NCBI GenBank assembly: GCA_934102215.1
Contig: CAKOSH010000001.1
Coordinates: 1 to 64,000, forward strand
Length of the DNA: 64,000 bases
Origin: an uncultured Bacilli bacterium
Lineage (GTDB): Bacteria > Bacillota_I > Bacilli_A > RF39 > UBA660
Direction of reading: 5' to 3'
In this document: in pieces, positions 9,921 through 19,461 of the stretch
Position numbering within the stretch: position 1 is the stretch's first letter
Layout: every line of letters begins with the position of its first letter
Program-made: the position numbers and the translations under genes
The notes under the pieces: model-generated
Databases searched by the model: none
The model's input: only the letters and a program-made list of their open reading frames with translations
Told to the model about the DNA's origin: nothing

Positions 9921-10466
9921 CTATGCAGCTTTCTTTCCTTCTTTACGACGGATATGTTCATCTTTATACTTAATACCTTTACCCTTATATGGTTCTGGTT
10001 GTCTTACTTTTCTAATATTAGCAGCAAATTCACTAACTGCTTGTTTATCATATCCGCTAACGATTAATTCAGTTGTAGATTTTTCAGGCATCTCAACTTT
10101 AATACCTTCTGGAATCATTAATTCAACTGGATGACTATAACCAGCAGAAATAACAATTTTATTTCCTTGAACTTGGAATCTATAACCAACGCCATTAATT
10201 TCAAGTTCTTTCTTAAATCCTTCACTAACACCAATCATCATATTGTTAATAACTGAATTAGTAGTTCCATGTAATTGTTTAGAAGTTTTAAGTTCGTTCT
10301 TTCTAGTTACATATACTTTACCATCATCAACTTTAACATCAACATTTGAATTCTTATAATTAAATTCTAATGTTCCTTTTGGTCCTTTAGTTGTTACTTT
10401 GTTTCCATCAAGTGTAACTTCTACACCAGCTGGAATAGTTAATACTCTATTTCCTATTCTACTCAT
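9921..10466 (-). CDS. rplF: 50S ribosomal protein L6
   Basis: L6, 181 residues, near the factor-binding site of the 50S subunit. The start MSRIGNRVLTIPAGVEV and the C-terminal signature PEPYKGKGIKYKDEHIRRKEGKKA are diagnostic. It begins 7 bp after rpsH. Confidence 0.98.
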   Translation of the reverse strand: MSRIGNRVLTIPAGVEVTLDGNKVTTKGPKGTLEFNYKNSNVDVKVDDGKVYVTRKNELKTSKQLHGTTNSVINNMMIGVSEGFKKELEINGVGYRFQVQGNKIVISAGYSHPVELMIPEGIKVEMPEKSTTELIVSGYDKQAVSEFAANIRKVRQPEPYKGKGIKYKDEHIRRKEGKKAA

Positions 10467-10473
10467 AACACAC

Positions 10474-10869
10474 CTACCATATATAAGCTAAAACTTCTCC
10501 ACCAAGATTTTTACTTCTTGCTTCCTTATCAGTCATAAGACCTTCTGATGTAGAAACAATTGCAATTCCAAGTCCATTTAGAACTCTTGGCATTTCATCA
10601 GCTTTAGCATACACACGTAATCCTGGTTTACTAATTCTTTTTAAGCCAGTGATTACTCTTTCTTTAGTTTTTGAATATTTTAGATTTAATACGATCATTT
10701 CGCCAACAGCTAATTTATTAGTATCATAACCGTCAATAAATCCTTCTTTTGTTAAAATATCAGCAATACCTTTAGTCATCTTAGTACCTGGTATTTCAAC
10801 AGTTTTGTACTTCATAGCATTAGCATTACGAATTCTTGTAAGCATATCTGCTATTGTATCATTAACCAT
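10474..10869 (-). CDS. rpsH: 30S ribosomal protein S8
   Basis: S8, 131 residues, binding the central domain of 16S rRNA. The start [17 protein letters not shown] and the C-terminal [22 protein letters not shown] are typical. Unlike its neighbours it is preceded by a 132-bp gap containing two small hairpins. AAGGGAGG precedes the ATG. Confidence 0.98.
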   Translation of the reverse strand: MVNDTIADMLTRIRNANAMKYKTVEIPGTKMTKGIADILTKEGFIDGYDTNKLAVGEMIVLNLKYSKTKERVITGLKRISKPGLRVYAKADEMPRVLNGLGIAIVSTSEGLMTDKEARSKNLGGEVLAYIW

Positions 10870-10887
10870 TATAGGCCTCCCTTCTTA

Positions 10888-10927
10888 TTAACACTTGCCT
10901 GTTAATGTTTGGTTCGAGATAATCTCG
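10888..10927 (-). promoter_or_regulatory. Two small hairpins in the unusual rpsN-rpsH gap
   Basis: In the 132-bp rpsN-rpsH gap the minus strand can form CGAGA-TTA-TCTCG (10915-10927) and then TTAACA-6 nt-TGTTAA (10888-10905), just before the rpsH ribosome site. Everywhere else in the operon the spacers are under 25 bp. A leader or processing site for the distal half of the operon is possible. I see no convincing promoter in the gap. Confidence 0.45.
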
Positions 10928-11001
10928 TGTTTTTTACATATAATTTATTATTAAAATGTATATTTTTTAACAATTTTTAATTATTAACAAGTTCCTGTAT
11001 A

Positions 11002-11187
11002 CTACCAACTTGATTTTTTAACACCAGGAATTTGTCCCTTATAAGCTAATTCTCTAAAGCAAATACGGCATAGGCCAAACTTACTTAGTACACCATGTGG
11101 TCTTCCACATCTTGTACATCTAGTATAATTTCTAGTAGAGAATTTACTACCTCTTTGTTGAGATATTAATTTACTTTTCTTTGCCAT
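11002..11187 (-). CDS. rpsN: 30S ribosomal protein S14, zinc-binding type
   Basis: S14 of 61 residues, the short zinc-binding (C+) type. Two CXXC pairs are seen in [21 protein letters not shown]. It lies between rplE and the long gap before rpsH. Confidence 0.97.
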   Translation of the reverse strand: MAKKSKLISQQRGSKFSTRNYTRCTRCGRPHGVLSKFGLCRICFRELAYKGQIPGVKKSSW

Positions 11188-11201
11188 AAATATTTCCTTT
11201 C

Positions 11202-11741
11202 CTACTTTCTAAAAGGTAACCCAAATTCTGTTAATAAAGCTAAAGCTTCTTCATTAGTATTAGCAGTTGTAACAATAACAATATCTAATCCTCTAACTTT
11301 AATAACTTGATCATATTCTACTTCAGGAAATACTAATTGTTCTTTGATACCAAGAGTATAATTACCTCTTCCATCAAAACTATTCTTAGAAATACCTCTA
11401 AAGTCTCTAACTCTTGGAAGAGCGATTGTAATTAGTTTATTTAAGAAGTTATACATATTATCTCCTCTTAAAGTAACTTTACAACCAATTTTATTCCCTT
11501 CTCTAAGTTTGAATCCAGCGATAGATTTTTTAGCAGTAGTAATAACTGGTTTTTGTCCAGCGATTGCTTCTAAATCTCTAACAGCTGCATCTAAGAATTT
11601 TTGATCGCTAATAGCATCTCCTACACCCATATTTAGAACGATTTTTTCTATTTTAGGTACTTGCATTTTAGTAGTGTAGTTAAACTTTTTAGTTAAATTT
11701 GGAACTATTTCTTCTTCATATAATTTCTTTAATGTTTCCAT
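11202..11741 (-). CDS. rplE: 50S ribosomal protein L5
   Basis: L5, 179 residues, binding 5S rRNA and contacting P-site t[40 protein letters not shown] and [20 protein letters not shown] are diagnostic (each a separate segment). It is 8 bp after rplX. Confidence 0.98.
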   Translation of the reverse strand: METLKKLYEEEIVPNLTKKFNYTTKMQVPKIEKIVLNMGVGDAISDQKFLDAAVRDLEAIAGQKPVITTAKKSIAGFKLREGNKIGCKVTLRGDNMYNFLNKLITIALPRVRDFRGISKNSFDGRGNYTLGIKEQLVFPEVEYDQVIKVRGLDIVIVTTANTNEEALALLTEFGLPFRK

Positions 11742-11749
11742 GAGTTCAC

Positions 11750-12070
11750 CTACTTACTTTCTTCTTTTTTCTTTGAAGTTTTTTTAGCTTTTACTTCTTT
11801 TACTTCAGCATCTTTAACTTCTTTTTTAGCTTCTTTCTTAGCTTCTTTCTTCTTTTCTAATACTTTAACATTAGAAATATGAATTGGAGCTTCTATTTCA
11901 AGAATACCACCAGTTTCATTTTGACTATTTGGTTTAACATGTTTTTTAACAATATTAACTCCATCAACTAAAACTCTATTTTCACTTCTAAATATTTTAA
12001 GTACTTTTCCTTCTTTTCCTTTATTACTTCCTGTAATAACTTTAACATTGTCTCCAACTTTTATCTTCAT
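11750..12070 (-). CDS. rplX: 50S ribosomal protein L24 with Lys/Glu-rich tail
   Basis: L24, 106 residues. The KOW domain is clear ([20 protein letters not shown], then [11 protein letters not shown]). After about residue 72 the usual C-terminal part is replaced by a Lys/Glu/Ala-rich low-complexity tail ([19 protein letters not shown] and on). Total length is normal, so this is a substitution of the C-terminal section, not a simple addition. Confidence 0.95.
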   Translation of the reverse strand: MKIKVGDNVKVITGSNKGKEGKVLKIFRSENRVLVDGVNIVKKHVKPNSQNETGGILEIEAPIHISNVKVLEKKKEAKKEAKKEVKDAEVKEVKAKKTSKKKEESK

Positions 12071-12079
12071 GATATCCTC

Positions 12080-12448
12080 CTATAACACTTCTGGAGCTAG
12101 TGAAACAATTTTCATATAGTTCTTATCACGAAGTTCACGAGCTACAGGTCCTAGAACACGAGTTCCTACAGGACTATTATCATCTTTTATTAATACGCAA
12201 GCATTGTCGTCAAATTTAATGTGACTTCCATCAGGTCTTGCTACACCTTGAACTGTTCTAACAATAACAGCTTTAACTACTTTTCCTTTTGGAGTATTTG
12301 AATTTGGAATAGCTTTTTTAACTGTACCAACAACAACATCTCCAATATTACCGCTTTTAACTTTGCTTCCACCAAGTACTCTGATTACTAAGATTTCACG
12401 AGCGCCTGAATTATCAGCTACCTTTAAACGGCTTTCTGGTTGTATCAT
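12080..12448 (-). CDS. rplN: 50S ribosomal protein L14
   Basis: L14, 122 residues. [20 protein letters not shown] at the start and [20 protein letters not shown] at the end match the family throughout. It lies 18 bp after rpsQ. Confidence 0.98.
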   Translation of the reverse strand: MIQPESRLKVADNSGAREILVIRVLGGSKVKSGNIGDVVVGTVKKAIPNSNTPKGKVVKAVIVRTVQGVARPDGSHIKFDDNACVLIKDDNSPVGTRVLGPVARELRDKNYMKIVSLAPEVL

Positions 12449-12466
12449 AACTCTCTCCTTTCTTAA

Positions 12467-12724
12467 TTAAAGAATAACAGCTTCTTCAACAATACTATCT
12501 AATACATATCTCTTTGTTTTTGATAGTGGACGAGAAGATACTACTTTAACTATATCTCCTACTTTAGCTTTATTCTCTTCATCATGTACTGCATATTTTT
12601 TAGTAGTTTTAACATTTTTATTGTAAAGTGGATGCTTTTTATAAGTAACAACTTCAATAGTGATAGTCTTATCACAAGATGCACTTACAACTTTACCGAT
12701 TAATTCTGATTTAACTTTTTCCAT
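12467..12724 (-). CDS. rpsQ: 30S ribosomal protein S17
   Basis: S17, 85 residues, an OB-fold 16S-binding protein. [17 protein letters not shown] and [19 protein letters not shown] are the conserved segments. Its ATG shares a base with the rpmC stop (TAATG). Confidence 0.97.
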   Translation of the reverse strand: MEKVKSELIGKVVSASCDKTITIEVVTYKKHPLYNKNVKTTKKYAVHDEENKAKVGDIVKVVSSRPLSKTKRYVLDSIVEEAVIL

Positions 12725-12939
12725 TAGTTAGCTTCCTCCTTACTTTCACTTAATTCTCTTTCTCTAATAACTGTTTTGATTTTAGCAACTTCATGTCTTA
12801 GTTCTTTAATTCTATGAGGTTTTTCTAAATTACCAGTTGATGCAGAGAATTTTAAATTAAATAATTCTTTTTTATTTTCTTCAAGTTTCTTATTTAATTC
12901 TTGAGTGGTTAATTTTCTAATTTCAGTCATCTTTATCAT
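12724..12939 (-). CDS. rpmC: 50S ribosomal protein L29
   Basis: L29, 71 residues, near the peptide exit tunnel. [20 protein letters not shown] and the helix ending [14 protein letters not shown] are typical. The first ATG overlaps the rplP stop and has AAGGAAGTGG upstream; the ATG three codons later is an alternative start. Confidence 0.96.
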   Translation of the reverse strand: MIKMTEIRKLTTQELNKKLEENKKELFNLKFSASTGNLEKPHRIKELRHEVAKIKTVIRERELSESKEEAN

Positions 12940-13361
12940 TATTTAGCCACTTCCTTTACTACAAATTTTGTTTTGATAGGTAATTTATGTCCAGCTAAAC
13001 GGAAAGCTTCACGAGCTATTTCTTCAGTAACATCTGTCATTTCAAACATGATTTTACCTTCTTTAACTACAGCTGCCCATTCTTCAACATTACCTTTTCC
13101 ACTTCCCATACGTACTTCAGCAGGTTTTTTAGTTCTTGCTAAATGTGGGAATATATTAATAAATACTTTTCCTCTTTTGAAAGATTTCATATAACGAGTC
13201 ATGGCAATTCTAGCAGCTTCTATTTGTCTTGCAGTGATATAAGCTCCTTCCTTAGCCATTAAGCCATATTCACCTTGAGTAAGAACAGTATTACCTTTAG
13301 CTTTACCTTCATAACTTACTCTATGTGGTTTTCTATACTTAGTTCTTTTTGGAATTAACAT
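12939..13361 (-). CDS. rplP: 50S ribosomal protein L16
   Basis: L16, 140 residues from the chosen start [14 protein letters not shown], which has GGGAGGT 8 bp upstream; a longer ORF upstream lies inside rps[21 protein letters not shown] and [16 protein letters not shown] are diagnostic. The gene overlaps the end of rpsC by 23 bp. Confidence 0.97.
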   Translation of the reverse strand: MLIPKRTKYRKPHRVSYEGKAKGNTVLTQGEYGLMAKEGAYITARQIEAARIAMTRYMKSFKRGKVFINIFPHLARTKKPAEVRMGSGKGNVEEWAAVVKEGKIMFEMTDVTEEIAREAFRLAGHKLPIKTKFVVKEVAK

Positions 13362-14016
13362 CGCTATTACCTCCCTTATTCTTTTTAGCAGGAAGTATTT
13401 CACCTTTGTAAATCCATACTTTTACACCGATTTTACCATAAATAGTATCAGCTTCTTTATGAGCATAATCAATATCAGCTCTTAAAGTATGAAGTGGTAC
13501 AGTTCCTTCAGTATAAGTTTCTGTTCTAGCCATTTCAGCACCAGCTAATCTACCAGAAACAGCAACCTTTATACCAGTAGCTCCTGCTTTCATTGTATTT
13601 CTTATAGCTCTCTTTTGTACTGCTCTAAAAGATGCTCTATTTTGAATTTGAAGTGCGATATTTTCAGCTACTAAAGCAGCATTCATATCTGGATTCTTAA
13701 CTTCAACTATTGATAAATAGATTTCTTCTCCAGTAAGTTTTTGAAGAGCTTTTTTATGTTTTTCAATATCAGCTCCACCTTTACCAATAACGATACCAGG
13801 TTTAGATGTATTGATTATAACATTAGTTCTTTTCTTATTTCTTTCAATTACGATAGAAGCAACTGAACATCCTTTTAATGCTTTATCTAAATATTTTCTA
13901 ATTTGAATATCAGTATTTAGATATTTAGCAAAATCCTTAGTTGGTGCATACCATTTACTTTCCCAGTCTCTGTTAACACCAATACGTAATCCTATTGGAC
14001 TTACCTTTTGTCCCAT
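13339..14016 (-). CDS. rpsC: 30S ribosomal protein S3
   Basis: S3, 225 residues, with the KH domain ([20 protein letters not shown]) and the C-domain ([38 protein letters not shown]). It lines the mRNA entry site. It lies 2 bp after rplV and overlaps rplP. Confidence 0.98.
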   Translation of the reverse strand: MGQKVSPIGLRIGVNRDWESKWYAPTKDFAKYLNTDIQIRKYLDKALKGCSVASIVIERNKKRTNVIINTSKPGIVIGKGGADIEKHKKALQKLTGEEIYLSIVEVKNPDMNAALVAENIALQIQNRASFRAVQKRAIRNTMKAGATGIKVAVSGRLAGAEMARTETYTEGTVPLHTLRADIDYAHKEADTIYGKIGVKVWIYKGEILPAKKNKGGNSDVNSKKN

Positions 14017-14018
14017 GT

Positions 14019-14369
14019 TTAGTCCTCCTTCTTTTGCATATTATCTGTAACACATACATAAATATGACTTGTTCTATGATAATTTTTAGCTACTCTTGAG
14101 TGAGATGCAGCTTTACTTCTCTTTAATGTTCTGCCTTCATTAATATAAGTTTCTTTGATAACTAAATCTTCTTTTTTAGCTCCAAAGTTATTAACTGCAT
14201 TAGCAGTAGCAGAATTTAAAACTTTTATAATTAATCTACTAGCTTTAGTATTAGTAGTAAGTAATATTGCTTCAGCTTGACTAACACTTTTACCTCTAAT
14301 AAGATCAAGAGTCATTCTTGCTTTTCTTGGTGCTATTTGTGCACCTTTATGTATACTATAAGTTTCCAT
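14019..14369 (-). CDS. rplV: 50S ribosomal protein L22
   Basis: L22, 116 residues, with a loop reaching the exit tunnel. [18 protein letters not shown] and ADDN-region equivalents ending [11 protein letters not shown] are conserved. It is 10 bp after rpsS. Confidence 0.97.
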   Translation of the reverse strand: METYSIHKGAQIAPRKARMTLDLIRGKSVSQAEAILLTTNTKASRLIIKVLNSATANAVNNFGAKKEDLVIKETYINEGRTLKRSKAASHSRVAKNYHRTSHIYVCVTDNMQKKED

Positions 14370-14379
14370 TATTTACCTC

Positions 14380-14649
14380 CTACTTCTTACCGCTGCCAGC
14401 GTGGCCAGTAAACTTACGAGTTAATGAGAACTCACCAAGTTTATGTCCTACCATATCTTCAGTAACATATACAGGAATAAATTCACGTCCATTATGAACA
14501 GCAAATGTATGACCTACAAAATCTGGATAAATTGTAGAACGTCTTGACCAAGTTTTTATTACTTCTTTTTTACCTTTTTCATTTAATTCCTTAACTCTTT
14601 TTAAAAGTCTTGGGAATGTATAAGGTCCTTTTTTCAAACTTCTTGACAT
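14380..14649 (-). CDS. rpsS: 30S ribosomal protein S19
   Basis: S19, 89 residues. [39 protein letters not shown] and [18 protein letters not shown] are the standard segments. It is 20 bp after rplB. Confidence 0.98.
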   Translation of the reverse strand: MSRSLKKGPYTFPRLLKRVKELNEKGKKEVIKTWSRRSTIYPDFVGHTFAVHNGREFIPVYVTEDMVGHKLGEFSLTRKFTGHAGSGKK

Positions 14650-14669
14650 TTTTACGGTTCCTTTCTCAA

Positions 14670-15500
14670 TTATTTCTTACGTCTAGTCATTATTAACTTT
14701 TCAGATGCTTTTTTAGTTTTTCTAGTCTTAAGTCCTAGTGCTGGTTTACCCCAAGGTGTCATTGGTTGAGCACGTCCAACTGGAGCTCTACCTTCACCAC
14801 CACCATGTGGGTGATCATTAGGGTTCATAACAGAACCACGAACTGTAGGTCTAATACCCATATGTCTTTTTCTTCCAGCTTTTCCTAAACTAACAAGTTC
14901 ATAGTCAGTGTTTCCAACTTCTCCAATAGTAGCTCTACAAGTTCCAAGAACTTTACGAGTTTCGCCACTCTTAAGTCTAATAATTACATATTTTCCTTCT
15001 TTACCAAGAATTTGTACTCCACTTCCAGCACTTCTTGCTAACTTAGCTCCAGCACCTGGATTTAATTCAACATTGTGAACCATAGTTCCAACTGGAATAT
15101 TTTCAAGTGGTAATGCATTACCGATTTTAATATCAGCATTAACTCCACTTTCAATCTTATCTCCAACTTTTAAATTAAGTGGAGCGATAATATATCTTTT
15201 TTCACCATCCATATAATTGATAAGAGCTATATTAGCACTTCTATTTGGATCATATTCTATAGAAGCAACATTTCCGATAACACCATCTTTATTTCTCTTG
15301 AAATCTATTAAACGGTATTTTCTTCTAACTCCACCACCAATATGACGAACAGTTATTTTACCTTGATTATTTCTTCCGCCTGTTTTACTTTTTTTAACAA
15401 GAAGACTTTTTTCAGGAGTACTCTTTGTAATTTCATCATTAATAAGAGTGCTCATTCCTCTTGTTCCAGGAGTATTAGGCTTGTAATTCTTTATTGGCAT
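14670..15500 (-). CDS. rplB: 50S ribosomal protein L2
   Basis: L2, 276 residues, needed for subunit association and near the peptidyl-transferase centre. [20 protein letters not shown] and the conserved [20 protein letters not shown] segment, with the key His, are present. Length is normal. Confidence 0.99.
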   Translation of the reverse strand: MPIKNYKPNTPGTRGMSTLINDEITKSTPEKSLLVKKSKTGGRNNQGKITVRHIGGGVRRKYRLIDFKRNKDGVIGNVASIEYDPNRSANIALINYMDGEKRYIIAPLNLKVGDKIESGVNADIKIGNALPLENIPVGTMVHNVELNPGAGAKLARSAGSGVQILGKEGKYVIIRLKSGETRKVLGTCRATIGEVGNTDYELVSLGKAGRKRHMGIRPTVRGSVMNPNDHPHGGGEGRAPVGRAQPMTPWGKPALGLKTRKTKKASEKLIMTRRKK

Positions 15501-15511
15501 ATTTTTCCCTC

Positions 15512-15775
15512 CTAGTATTCTATAGAAGAGCCATCAGCTAGTTTTACATATGCTTTCTTATAAGCAGTAGTTAAACCTGTATATCTTCCTACTCTTCTCT
15601 TCTTTTGAACAGCATTTACAGTATTAACATTTAATACTCTTACATTAAATTGCTTTTCAATTTCATTCTTTATTTGAGTTTTATTTGCTTTCTTAGCAAC
15701 TTTAAATACATAAACATTGTTACTCTTTAAAGCTTCACTTTTTTCAGTAATAACTGGTGCTAAGATAATATTCAT
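15512..15775 (-). CDS. rplW: 50S ribosomal protein L23
   Basis: L23, 87 residues, at the tunnel exit where SRP and trigger factor dock. [19 protein letters not shown] and [20 protein letters not shown] fit the family; it is slightly shorter than usual. Its ATG shares a base with the rplD stop. Confidence 0.97.
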   Translation of the reverse strand: MNIILAPVITEKSEALKSNNVYVFKVAKKANKTQIKNEIEKQFNVRVLNVNTVNAVQKKRRVGRYTGLTTAYKKAYVKLADGSSIEY

Positions 15776-16398
15776 TAGTTAAGCACCTCCTCAATCTTCT
15801 TAACTGAAGATTCATCTATTAATAAGTAATCAGTTGCAACTAAATCTAATACATTAATTTCATCAAAAGCAACTACAGCAACTTTATTATTGTTACGAGA
15901 AGCTAAGAATAAATTTTCATTATCATCAGCGAATACAACTAAAGCTTTACCATTAACTTTAACATTCTTTAACATTTCATTAAATGTTTTAGTTTTGTTA
16001 TTTTCTAAATTTAAGTTTTCAACAACTACTAATTCGTTATCTCTTAATTTAGATGATAAAGCACTCTTTAATGCTAATCTTCTTTCTTTTCTATTTTGTT
16101 TTTTATCATATTTTCTTGGTTTTGGTCCAAAAACAATTCCACCACCTGGCCATTGTGGGCTTCTAGTAGATCCTTGTCTTGCATTACCAGTACCTTTTTG
16201 TTTGTATGGTTTACGTCCACCACCTGAAACTTCACTTCTAGTTTTAGTTGAAGCAGTTCCCTGTCTTAAAGATGCTCTTGCAAGTACTATTGCATCATGC
16301 ATAACTGGTTCATTTATTTCAATGTTCCATACGCTATCTTTAAGTGTGATATCTTTAACTTTTTCACCTTTAAGGTTTAATACTTGAACTTTTGCCAT
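15775..16398 (-). CDS. rplD: 50S ribosomal protein L4
   Basis: L4, 207 residues, a tunnel-lining protein and in many bacteria the autogenous repressor of the S10 operon. RQGTASTKTRSEVSGGGRKP, GTGNARQGSTRSPQWPGGG and FGPKPRKY are diagnostic. The leader upstream of rpsJ has an L4-leader-like segment that could be its target. Confidence 0.98.
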   Translation of the reverse strand: MAKVQVLNLKGEKVKDITLKDSVWNIEINEPVMHDAIVLARASLRQGTASTKTRSEVSGGGRKPYKQKGTGNARQGSTRSPQWPGGGIVFGPKPRKYDKKQNRKERRLALKSALSSKLRDNELVVVENLNLENNKTKTFNEMLKNVKVNGKALVVFADDNENLFLASRNNNKVAVVAFDEINVLDLVATDYLLIDESSVKKIEEVLN

Positions 16399-17180
16399 TA
16401 TTCAGTAACCTCCTCACTTTGAGTGTTTTCTACTTCTGCTTCTGAATTTTCAACAACAGCATTATTTTCAACGACTTCTTCGCTGGCTACTTCTTCATTT
16501 ACAGGTTCTAAAACTTCTTCTTCGTAAGAAACTAATTCAAGTGGTTCAAAATTCTTACTACCCTTAATAGCTTCTCTAATAAATACATATGAATTTTTAG
16601 GTCCTGGAACATTTCCACTTACTAAAATGTATTTATTTTCAGTATCAACATCAACAATCATTAAATTTTGAATAGTGATTTGTTCATGTCCCATATGTCC
16701 TGGTAACTTCTTACCTTTTAAAACTCTCATTGGTCTCATTGTACCCATAGAACCAACACGTCTATGATAAGTTGAACCATGAGTTTCAGGTCCACGAGAT
16801 TGATTCCATCTCTTAATAACTCCTTGGAAACCTTTACCTTTTGATGTACCAGTAACATCAACAGTGTCTCCGCTAGCAAATACATCAGCACTAATAACTT
16901 GTCCAAGAGTATAAGAAGCAGTATCAATTCCTCTTATTTCTTTTAAGAAGCGCTTAGGCATTGTGTTTGCTTTTTTAGCATGTCCCATTTCTGGTTTATT
17001 AGATGATTTTTCTTTTTTATCAAAAGCACCTAATTGAATAGCATTATACCCATCTTTTTCAACTGTCTTAACTTGAGTTACAACATTTGGTTCAACTTCA
17101 ATAACAGTAACAGGTATTAATTTTCCGTTAGTTGTGAAGACTTCAGTCATTCCAACTTTACGTCCTAAGATTCCTTTCAT
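16398..17180 (-). CDS. rplC: 50S ribosomal protein L3 with acidic C-terminal tail
   Basis: L3, 260 residues instead of the usual 205-210. The core ends near residue 212 and includes [23 protein letters not shown] and the loop [16 protein letters not shown]. After that comes a roughly 45-residue tail rich in Glu, Val, Asn and Ser ([20 protein letters not shown] and on). The tail is in frame, has neighbouring codon style, and ends at the normal rplD junction, so it is not a sequencing slip. Its role is unknown. Confidence 0.97.
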   Translation of the reverse strand: MKGILGRKVGMTEVFTTNGKLIPVTVIEVEPNVVTQVKTVEKDGYNAIQLGAFDKKEKSSNKPEMGHAKKANTMPKRFLKEIRGIDTASYTLGQVISADVFASGDTVDVTGTSKGKGFQGVIKRWNQSRGPETHGSTYHRRVGSMGTMRPMRVLKGKKLPGHMGHEQITIQNLMIVDVDTENKYILVSGNVPGPKNSYVFIREAIKGSKNFEPLELVSYEEEVLEPVNEEVASEEVVENNAVVENSEAEVENTQSEEVTE

Positions 17181-17201
17181 TTTACTTTTCCTTTCTAAAT
17201 C

Positions 17202-17510
17202 TTATTTTCTAATTTCAATATCTACACCACTAGGTAAATCTAAATGAGCTAATGCATCAATAGTTTCTTTAGTTGGTTTGTCGATATCAATTAGTCTCTT
17301 GTGAGTTCTAATCTCAAATTGTTCACGAGAATCTTTATATTTGTGAACAGCTCTAAGAATAGTGATTTTCTCAATTTCAGTTGGTAGTGGTACAGGTCCA
17401 CTTACAACTCCACCAGTTCTCTTAACAGTCTCAACAATTTTAGCTGCTGCTTGATCAACACTTCTGTGATCAAATGACTTAAGTCTGATTCTTACTTTGT
17501 CTTTAGACAT
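17202..17510 (-). CDS. rpsJ: 30S ribosomal protein S10
   Basis: S10, 102 residues, first gene of the ribosomal operon; in many bacteria it also pairs with NusB in antitermination. [40 protein letters not shown] and [15 protein letters not shown] are conserved. GAAGGAGG precedes the ATG. Confidence 0.98.
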   Translation of the reverse strand: MSKDKVRIRLKSFDHRSVDQAAAKIVETVKRTGGVVSGPVPLPTEIEKITILRAVHKYKDSREQFEIRTHKRLIDIDKPTKETIDALAHLDLPSGVDIEIRK

Positions 17511-17640
17511 ATTAATTTCCTCCTTCGCCTATAATTTTTTATAGACTTGCTAGATGCAAATTACCTGATATTTAATTAAGCTTAATTCAACTTAACCTGG
17601 TGTATCAGCAACCTTGCACATCATTGCCAGTCGTTTACAA
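17511..17640 (-). promoter_or_regulatory. S10 operon leader, probable L4-type autoregulatory RNA
   Basis: About 130 nt of leader lie between the S10 promoter and rpsJ. The minus strand contains TGTGCAAGGTTGCTGATACA (17601-17620), which resembles the conserved core of Firmicutes S10 leaders that imitate the L4 site in 23S rRNA. A second pairing, TATAAAAAATTATA, lies near 17526-17546. The resemblance is from memory; a covariance-model search would settle it. Confidence 0.5.
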
Positions 17641-17643
17641 CTA

Positions 17644-17672
17644 ATTATAGAACATGTTTCCCGAAAAAGCAA
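17644..17672 (-). promoter_or_regulatory. Promoter of the S10-spc-alpha operon
   Basis: Minus strand: TTGCTT (17667-17672), 17-bp spacer, perfect TATAAT (17644-17649). It is the only strong promoter seen ahead of rpsJ, and the operon has no clear internal one. Confidence 0.75.
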
Positions 17673-17707
17673 GCGTTTTCTACTATTTTTCAACATTTTT
17701 TTCACAA

Positions 17708-17729
17708 AAGAAAAAGACCTTTCGGTCTT
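17708..17729 (-). terminator. Terminator fused to the stop of the upstream membrane-protein gene
   Basis: Minus strand: AAGACC-GAAA-GGTCTT (17714-17729) then TTTCTTTT. The stop codon TAA (17728-17730) overlaps the 5' arm. It separates the preceding gene from the S10 promoter. Confidence 0.88.
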
Positions 17730-19386
17730 ACATAGTTCCACTATCATCAGCTGTAGGAAATTTAATTCCAAGTTTATCTAAAAGATTAATTAAATTATAA
17801 GCCATAGTATTAATATCATTTTCAGTTAACTTATCATACATAACAACATTAGTTTTATCAAATAACTTCATTTTTTCACCTGGTTTATCATTAGCAGTAA
17901 CTGTGATATTAAATGCAGGATTACTTGAATCTTTACTACTATAAATTGCAAAACTAGAAGTTACCTCGCTATTTTTATCTTTATTAGTAGTTTTTACAGA
18001 AAAAGTAATTTTATTATATTCCCCATCATCAGAATTAAGTTCACCACTTAATGAATTATTATCGAATTTAACACTCATAACAGGCTTACTATCTTTATTT
18101 TCCTTTAATTCGATAGTGGTTTCTTCACCATTAACAACTGCAGTTAATATTGCATTATCATTACTCATTTCAAAGTAAGTTAATTTATTATCAATAACGC
18201 CAGTATGAAGTATAACTTTTAAGTTAACATCAGCTGAAGCAGTAGAATTACTTTTTATAGAACTTAAACTATCATCATTATCATTTAAACTATTCTTTAT
18301 TTCATCTTTAGTAGAACCATACATTTTAGCAAGTATTTCTAAAGCTTTATCATCATTCTTAATAGCATTCTTCATACCTTTAACAATATTATCTTGTTCT
18401 TCACTATCAAAATTATAAACAGTTTCAAAATATAAACCAGAATCAGTCTTAATAGTTTTACTTACTTTATCATAATTAATACTATTCTTTATTGAATCTT
18501 TAATTAAGTCAGTTAGATACTTAACATCATCAACATTAAAATCTATATCATCTAAAGCAACATTTGGCCCTGCAAGAGCATCAGAAGAAGCACAATTAGT
18601 TCCATTTACGCCATTACAATTAGTATTATTATTACCACCAGCAATATTTCCTAAAGTTTTAAGATCAAATCCAATTGCCTTACTATATATATCTTTAACT
18701 AATAAATATACCATATTATTTTCAACATAAAATGCAGCATTAACAGATCCTTTATCATTATATTTAGCATTTGCTTCGAAATAAACTATTGGTTTTTCCT
18801 CATTACTAATATCGTAGCCCATATAATAATCAGCACTTAAATTAGCATTAAGTTCTTTAGATGTAAATGTTATATTACCATCAACAACACCTTTAGAATT
18901 ATTTTTACTTTGACTATCTTTAATACTTTTATATGCTTCATCAACTTTAGTATACATACTATCAATTGTTTTAGTCATTATATTTTTAGGTGACATTATC
19001 ACAAAATAGTATCCACATAATAGCCCAGTTACAAGTAATACAACAACTATTAAAACGATAGGCCAAGTCTTCTTTTCTTTCTTAAACATAAAGTCATCAT
19101 TACGACCACTATTATATGAATTAGATGAACTTCCCACCATATTACCATTGAAATTTCCAACAGTTGGATTACCAATATTATTATTCATACTTCCATAATT
19201 CATATTTGGAGTTAAACTAGCATTGTTAAAATCATTATTAACATTATTAATTCCACTATTAACTCCATTATTTATAGTATTATTTTGATTAGGCATACTA
19301 TTACCTAAATTAACTGGTTCATTTGGAATATTAATATTATTTTGATTATCTATTCCATTGTTACCATTCATATTATTACCATCCAT
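17728..19386 (-). CDS. Single-pass membrane protein with Asn-rich cytoplasmic tail, unknown function
   Basis: I do not recognise a named family. The 552-residue protein starts with about 95 residues dominated by Asn, Gly, Met and Ser, followed by a basic KKEKK stretch and one transmembrane helix (about 108-132, WPIVLIVVVLLVTGLLCGYY). About 420 residues then lie outside, rich in Asp, Lys, Asn and Ser, with a Cys pair (TNCNGVNGTNC) that could form a disulfide. Repeated beta-strand-like segments (VNLKVILHTG, NKITFSVKTT) suggest a beta-rich extracellular module. The orientation, Asn-rich end inside, is inferred from the positive residues before the helix. It is transcribed alone, with its own promoter and terminator. 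Confidence 0.8.
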   Translation of the reverse strand: MDGNNMNGNNGIDNQNNINIPNEPVNLGNSMPNQNNTINNGVNSGINNVNNDFNNASLTPNMNYGSMNNNIGNPTVGNFNGNMVGSSSNSYNSGRNDDFMFKKEKKTWPIVLIVVVLLVTGLLCGYYFVIMSPKNIMTKTIDSMYTKVDEAYKSIKDSQSKNNSKGVVDGNITFTSKELNANLSADYYMGYDISNEEKPIVYFEANAKYNDKGSVNAAFYVENNMVYLLVKDIYSKAIGFDLKTLGNIAGGNNNTNCNGVNGTNCASSDALAGPNVALDDIDFNVDDVKYLTDLIKDSIKNSINYDKVSKTIKTDSGLYFETVYNFDSEEQDNIVKGMKNAIKNDDKALEILAKMYGSTKDEIKNSLNDNDDSLSSIKSNSTASADVNLKVILHTGVIDNKLTYFEMSNDNAILTAVVNGEETTIELKENKDSKPVMSVKFDNNSLSGELNSDDGEYNKITFSVKTTNKDKNSEVTSSFAIYSSKDSSNPAFNITVTANDKPGEKMKLFDKTNVVMYDKLTENDINTMAYNLINLLDKLGIKFPTADDSGTM

Positions 19387-19410
19387 TTTTACTCCTACTT
19401 TCTTAATATA

Positions 19411-19439
19411 AGGATAACACTTTTAATCATAAATGTCAT
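19411..19439 (-). promoter_or_regulatory. Promoter of the Asn-rich membrane-protein gene
   Basis: Minus strand: ATGACA (19434-19439), 17-bp spacer ending AAGTGT, TATCCT (19411-19416). The spacer end resembles that of the rRNA promoters. GTAGGAG follows before the ATG. Confidence 0.55.
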
Positions 19440-19461
19440 CATTATTTTCACAAAAATATCA

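Noticed and set aside
15890..16387. 165-codon ORF opposite rplD
   Set aside because: It is fully antisense to a certain ribosomal protein gene, has no ribosome site and gives a low-complexity Leu/Phe/Ser protein.
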